The notes below the pieces were generated by a model. The model made no database searches. It was not told where the DNA came from and saw nothing but the letters and a program-made list of their open reading frames with translations. Of a DNA stretch of 64,000 nucleotides, positions 59,873-64,000 are shown piece by piece. This DNA is from Stratiolaelaps scimitus. Taxonomy: Eukaryota > Arthropoda > Arachnida > Mesostigmata > Laelapidae. Numbering within the stretch: position 1 is the stretch's first letter; every line of letters starts with the position of its first letter. The translations under genes and the position numbers were made by a program. The stretch lies in NCBI GenBank assembly GCA_019614645.1, contig JABWDB010000005.1, positions 3,690,001 to 3,754,000 on the forward strand, given 5' to 3'.

Positions 59873-62800
59873 TCGACTGAACACCACAGTATCATCAGGA
59901 ATGAGCGACAGGTGCGCCACTCATTCGCCACCGCTCCACAGATTCGTCTCCCAAGGTACGTTCTCGTCCCTAGCGTTATGTTACAGGGTGAGCTATGGTT
60001 GTGTGCATAGCGAGTAGATAGCGTGTTTAAGAACATTGACTGAAATTTATATTTACGCGATATTCAGGCAGCGGTGCTGTGCTGTTCGCCTTGCTAATAA
60101 CCACTCGGCTAAGTAACCCCGCCGACGTGACAGGCAGTGGTGGGTAAAGCGACAGTGATTCAAAGCGCTGTTCGTGGACAGAGATGAAACGGTGATCTTG
60201 ACGCTCTGCCATCCTTTCTACTGGACGCTATAATTGATTACGATTGAACTCCCCGCTATCACCTGCTGATTACCAGCCAGCCAAAGTGTCACCGAATTAC
60301 GTTTGCACCAGCAGTCCCTAACAGCTATCAGATATGCTTCATTTATTCGCCGTCATGGGTTAAGTATTGTTTACGCATTGCATGTAAATTTCATTTGGTA
60401 TAATTACGCCGAAATGTTACCTAAATGGCATTGCTGATTGGCGCAAAGGCAAACCCTGTAGACGAATTTCTCTCTTGAAAAATATGACACAAATTTCATA
60501 TTCCACTATTGTTATTATTAATTACTTGTTTATTATTATTATTATTTACGATGCTGCCATTAAAACATTTCTTCATCGGTTTCAAAACACGTTAATGAAT
60601 CAACAAGAAGAGGCTTATCAATTAGGCCATGATCCCATGTGTACAGTGTCCCAGATGTGCCGCATTCTACCATAGTTCTCATGATGGTGCCGGCGGCAGT
60701 GGCGGCATTACCCCGTTTTACGTCTCAAACTGAGAGAAGCTCCTCGTTGTGCAACATAGGCCTCAAAACGTTGATTTCTAGTTGTTCTCTCCCGCCTTTT
60801 TCGCGAACTCCCTTCAATCAGTTAGCACCCGGAGCGACCGCTCCGAGTGTCTCGAGTGGTTGAATGAAACATGACGATTTCTTGTAGCCTTGCAAGATTT
60901 GCATCTTTATTTCTTATCCAATGATCGGGCCTCCGCTCCGCGTCTTCCGTGACGCGTGATCCCGCGCGTCCCGCCGTCGATCGTTCGCCTAACCAGACTG
61001 GAAGATCTGAGGACAGCTCAGGGTGAAAGTGTGTCCGTTATTCAGTCCGTTGTTCCTTTTTCCGTAATCGGTCTGCCCTTCGGCGTAACCTGTCTAGCGA
61101 TGTTGTCATTACATTGGTGTCGTCCGACCCAATGCCACGCGTGATCGAACACCTCTTCAGTATCCGAAGAAGCCGTCGCCGCCGCCGCTGGCGCAGTAGC
61201 AGCGACGTCCCTCACACAAGCCCCGTTGAAATCCCATCAGCACACGGGCCACACTCTGGGACACAATGTCCGCGCCACCAGCACCGCCACTGAGCTGCGT
61301 ATGTGCGCGTCGTCTCCGCAACCCTTACATACATGAGATGCATGCGGGCTCGCACTGTCATGCTATCACAGCTGTTGACTATGAAAACAAACTGTGCCCG
61401 TTCCTAGCTTTCCACGCGGCTCCACTTGACATCGGCAGGCACCAGCATCGGCAGCACCAGCCGACAGAAGCAGCAGCTGCCAATCCGTTGTCTCCTCGCT
61501 CGTCACTTCCGTTCTCGTGTTAACTGGAGCGAGCCCGGTAGGCAGCCGACTGCGGTGACCACGTCGATTTCTTTTTCTACAATACCCACACATACACAGA
61601 CACACACACACACGCACACACGCTGATACACACGATATAGTATCTGCTTTCGCTTTCAAATGCGTTTCGGCTTCGTCTTGCGCAGTTTGGTGCCTGTCGG
61701 GCGTCCTTCGCTCTCGACGCTGCAGCGGAATCGATCAGTTCGATTTCGTTTGGGTCTGGAGCAGATGAACTGCAGAAACAAGCGATCGTGTCATCGTCCG
61801 ATGTCTGATTACGGCGAGCTGACCGTCGACGGCCGTATGATCAGTGATTTCGACGACTAAGCCCTCATAACGCTGCTTCACCGTTGTAATGCTGAGGCAG
61901 AGACGTCAACGCCGACCGCCGACTGCCCCCATCGGGCAATTTGGCCCGGTAAACAGTTGATTATACCTAACGAGTCAAATGTGGATGGAGGCGAAAAAAA
62001 GTCAAAAAAGCTCAGCGGCTATCTTAAGCGTGTTTAGGCTCAAAAGTCGGTTCGCCCCTAAATTGTCCCCCTTTGGCAATGAACGGCAACTGGAGAGCGA
62101 ATGGGGGTCGATACGGCACTGCTCAACAAATCAATCCTCGTGCGGTCGAATCCTCATCATCAGCATCGCCATACAAACAGCATCGTTCCGTGTAGACAAA
62201 TTCAATGAGGTCGCGTATTTTGCTCCCGTAAGCTAGAGATGTTTGCAGCAGATTTGCAAACGACAATTTCCTTCTTGCGCTGGCACACCGGCCATCACGT
62301 GTTTTCTGAACGAAAGAACTGAATTATGAACAAAAATGAGTAAATACTGCGTGACCAATATTTAAGGCACGTTTTTGTCGGTGACGGATTTGCGCCTGTT
62401 CTAGCAACAGGTTAGTTAAATAGAGATGTACGTTTTGCGCAAAACGTTGAACGTCGACTTGGCCAAAACACGAACGCAATTTTCTGTAATTGGCCAATGC
62501 GTTCGTTGGTAGAATACGTTTTGTTTGTGAGAATGCAACGTATTGAATTAGTAATTAGCGCTTTTGCCGCGATTGCCTATTTGCTCCAAGGACCAGCGGT
62601 ACTGGTAGTAGACCACCTGCGCGCAAGGGATCATTTATGGTAGCTACGAAATAAACATCAATTTCAAATTGCGTCCCAGGTACCCCCCAAAGTTGAGACG
62701 TCGGAGTGCCATACCCATCACCCTGCTAACGTGCAGCAGCATAAATTGGCCGATTGAGTTGTACCATTGGAGACACAAACCGACTGTACCTGGTCCAATT

Positions 62801-64000
62801 CGGTGTGGTTTGATCAAGCTCGTCATTTTTCGTCACACATACAAACAGCGGCGGCGGCGGCGGCGGCAACAGGAAGGCAATACTTATCACGGCGAACATT
62901 CGTCTCATTCAATGTTTGCCGTTCATGGACAACTTCCGATAGCTTGAATTTGGCGCAGGGACTGACAGTTGCTGACTGTTGATGCTGTCGTCGGCAATCA
63001 TGTGGCGGACAAGCTCCAATGGGCAACAACTGAGTGCCGAGTAGATTTTATGGCTGAGTGGACAGTGTATGTTCAGGGCTCGGATCCCTTGGGCTGGGGC
63101 TGGGGCGCCCGTCATATGGGGACGTTTGACCACAAGCGAAGACATCGGATGAGCCGGCAATCTCCTACTATCCTACGCTGATCACGTGCCTACAGATGAG
63201 CTGTACCGCTTGAGTGAGCTTGATCCATATCAAGCCAAACTCAGTGCGATTTAAATGGTATCCGGCGAGGCAACCGTTATCGCAATCACGCGGTCCGATG
63301 ATAGCAGCTGTTGCCACTTCGTGTGATAACGTCAAGACATTCAACAGCGTCGAAAAGTTGCAAAACGTCCACAAAACGACAAGAGATGACGAGGTGGCTC
63401 GATACGGAGGCATCCACTCGGATCGGATAGTCGTTTCAGTAGTTTGATAGTCAGGGGGTGTGCATTTTCCTTCGTAACATGCCCCGTAGTAATGCCATAT
63501 GGATAAGTGCCGAGGGATGTCTGATGGGAGAAGGATTAGTGGCCAGCAGCAAAAGAACTTTCGGCTTGTCGTCTGACCACGTCAACCTGATCTGCATTAA
63601 TGGTTCTACTATATATAGAGAAGCTATAGGTATAGTTCGCGTGGCCTAGGTGGTTGTATTACGTGAGGTACAGACGTTGGAAACGTAGCCCGAATGACCC
63701 TAAACCTAGGACGAGCCTTAAAGAGTTTTTTTCTGGAAAAGCAGAACAACATAACCGCACAATAATTACGGGATGAGCATTACAGATAAATAGGAATGCC
63801 ATAATGATGCAAAATCGATGGGCAGAATAGCCCAGTAGTTGAGCATCGAAGCATTGCACATGGCGGAGCGTTCGACTGAGATCGACGATTTCCCATGACG
63901 ATTTTGTGAAACTCAATCAGATTGTTTAACTTTCAGGTGTGTGGGGGCGATCTCGCCACAAATATGGACGTAGAAGGCAAACCAAGAGCCTGGTTAACGT
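59873..64000. other. Intergenic or intronic DNA, no gene recognised
   Basis: It contains (TTA)n at 60510-60546, (CA)n at 61594-61623 and (GGC)n at 62846-62869. A somewhat GC-rich zone lies at 60.9-61.9 kb. A short minus-strand hydrophobic ORF at 63.7-63.9 kb could be a membrane segment, but no family is recognised. Confidence 0.4.

Overview
The window is animal nuclear DNA. It has interrupted genes with GT-AG introns, polyadenylation signals, many long (AT)n microsatellites, tRNA-derived SINE-like copies, a polyadenylated retroposon family and a Tc1/mariner relic. There are no operons or bacterial-type signals. Protein content (an otopetrin proton channel, a stathmin-domain protein 1 relative, the 26S proteasome ATPase Rpt6) fits an arthropod. 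Some repeat features suggest a chelicerate or mite, but that is an inference and not proven by the sequence.

Layout. At 1.7-6.5 kb, minus strand, three phase-compatible exons make a small N-myristoylated stathmin-domain gene (STMND1-like). Its long first intron carries a frameshifted non-LTR reverse-transcriptase relic and a short retroposon. At 9.2-9.9 kb, plus strand, an uninterrupted ORF encodes a 236-residue protein with a linker-histone-like Lys/Ala tail but no globular domain. At 11.6-14.3 kb, plus strand, there is a large disordered, charged coding exon, with one possible upstream exon. At 14.4-18.8 kb, plus strand, a four-exon gene encodes a complete 413-residue Rpt6 (PSMC5) homologue, with a 34-bp satellite array in its second intron. 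At 25.9-35.8 kb, minus strand, ten exons assemble without a frame break into an 867-residue otopetrin with 12 membrane segments.

The rest (18.8-25.9 kb and 36-64 kb) has no gene I can support, apart from one orphan exon-like ORF near 38.9 kb. It holds microsatellites, GC-rich triplet-repeat islands (about 45.2-46.2, 48.7-49.4 and 53.1-54.7 kb) that may be promoter or 5'-untranslated regions of genes outside the window, and an internally deleted Tc1/mariner element at 59.2-59.9 kb with 89-bp inverted ends.

The genes do not form a pathway. Exon joins were read by eye from splice consensus, reading phase and family resemblance; no alignment or transcript data were available.
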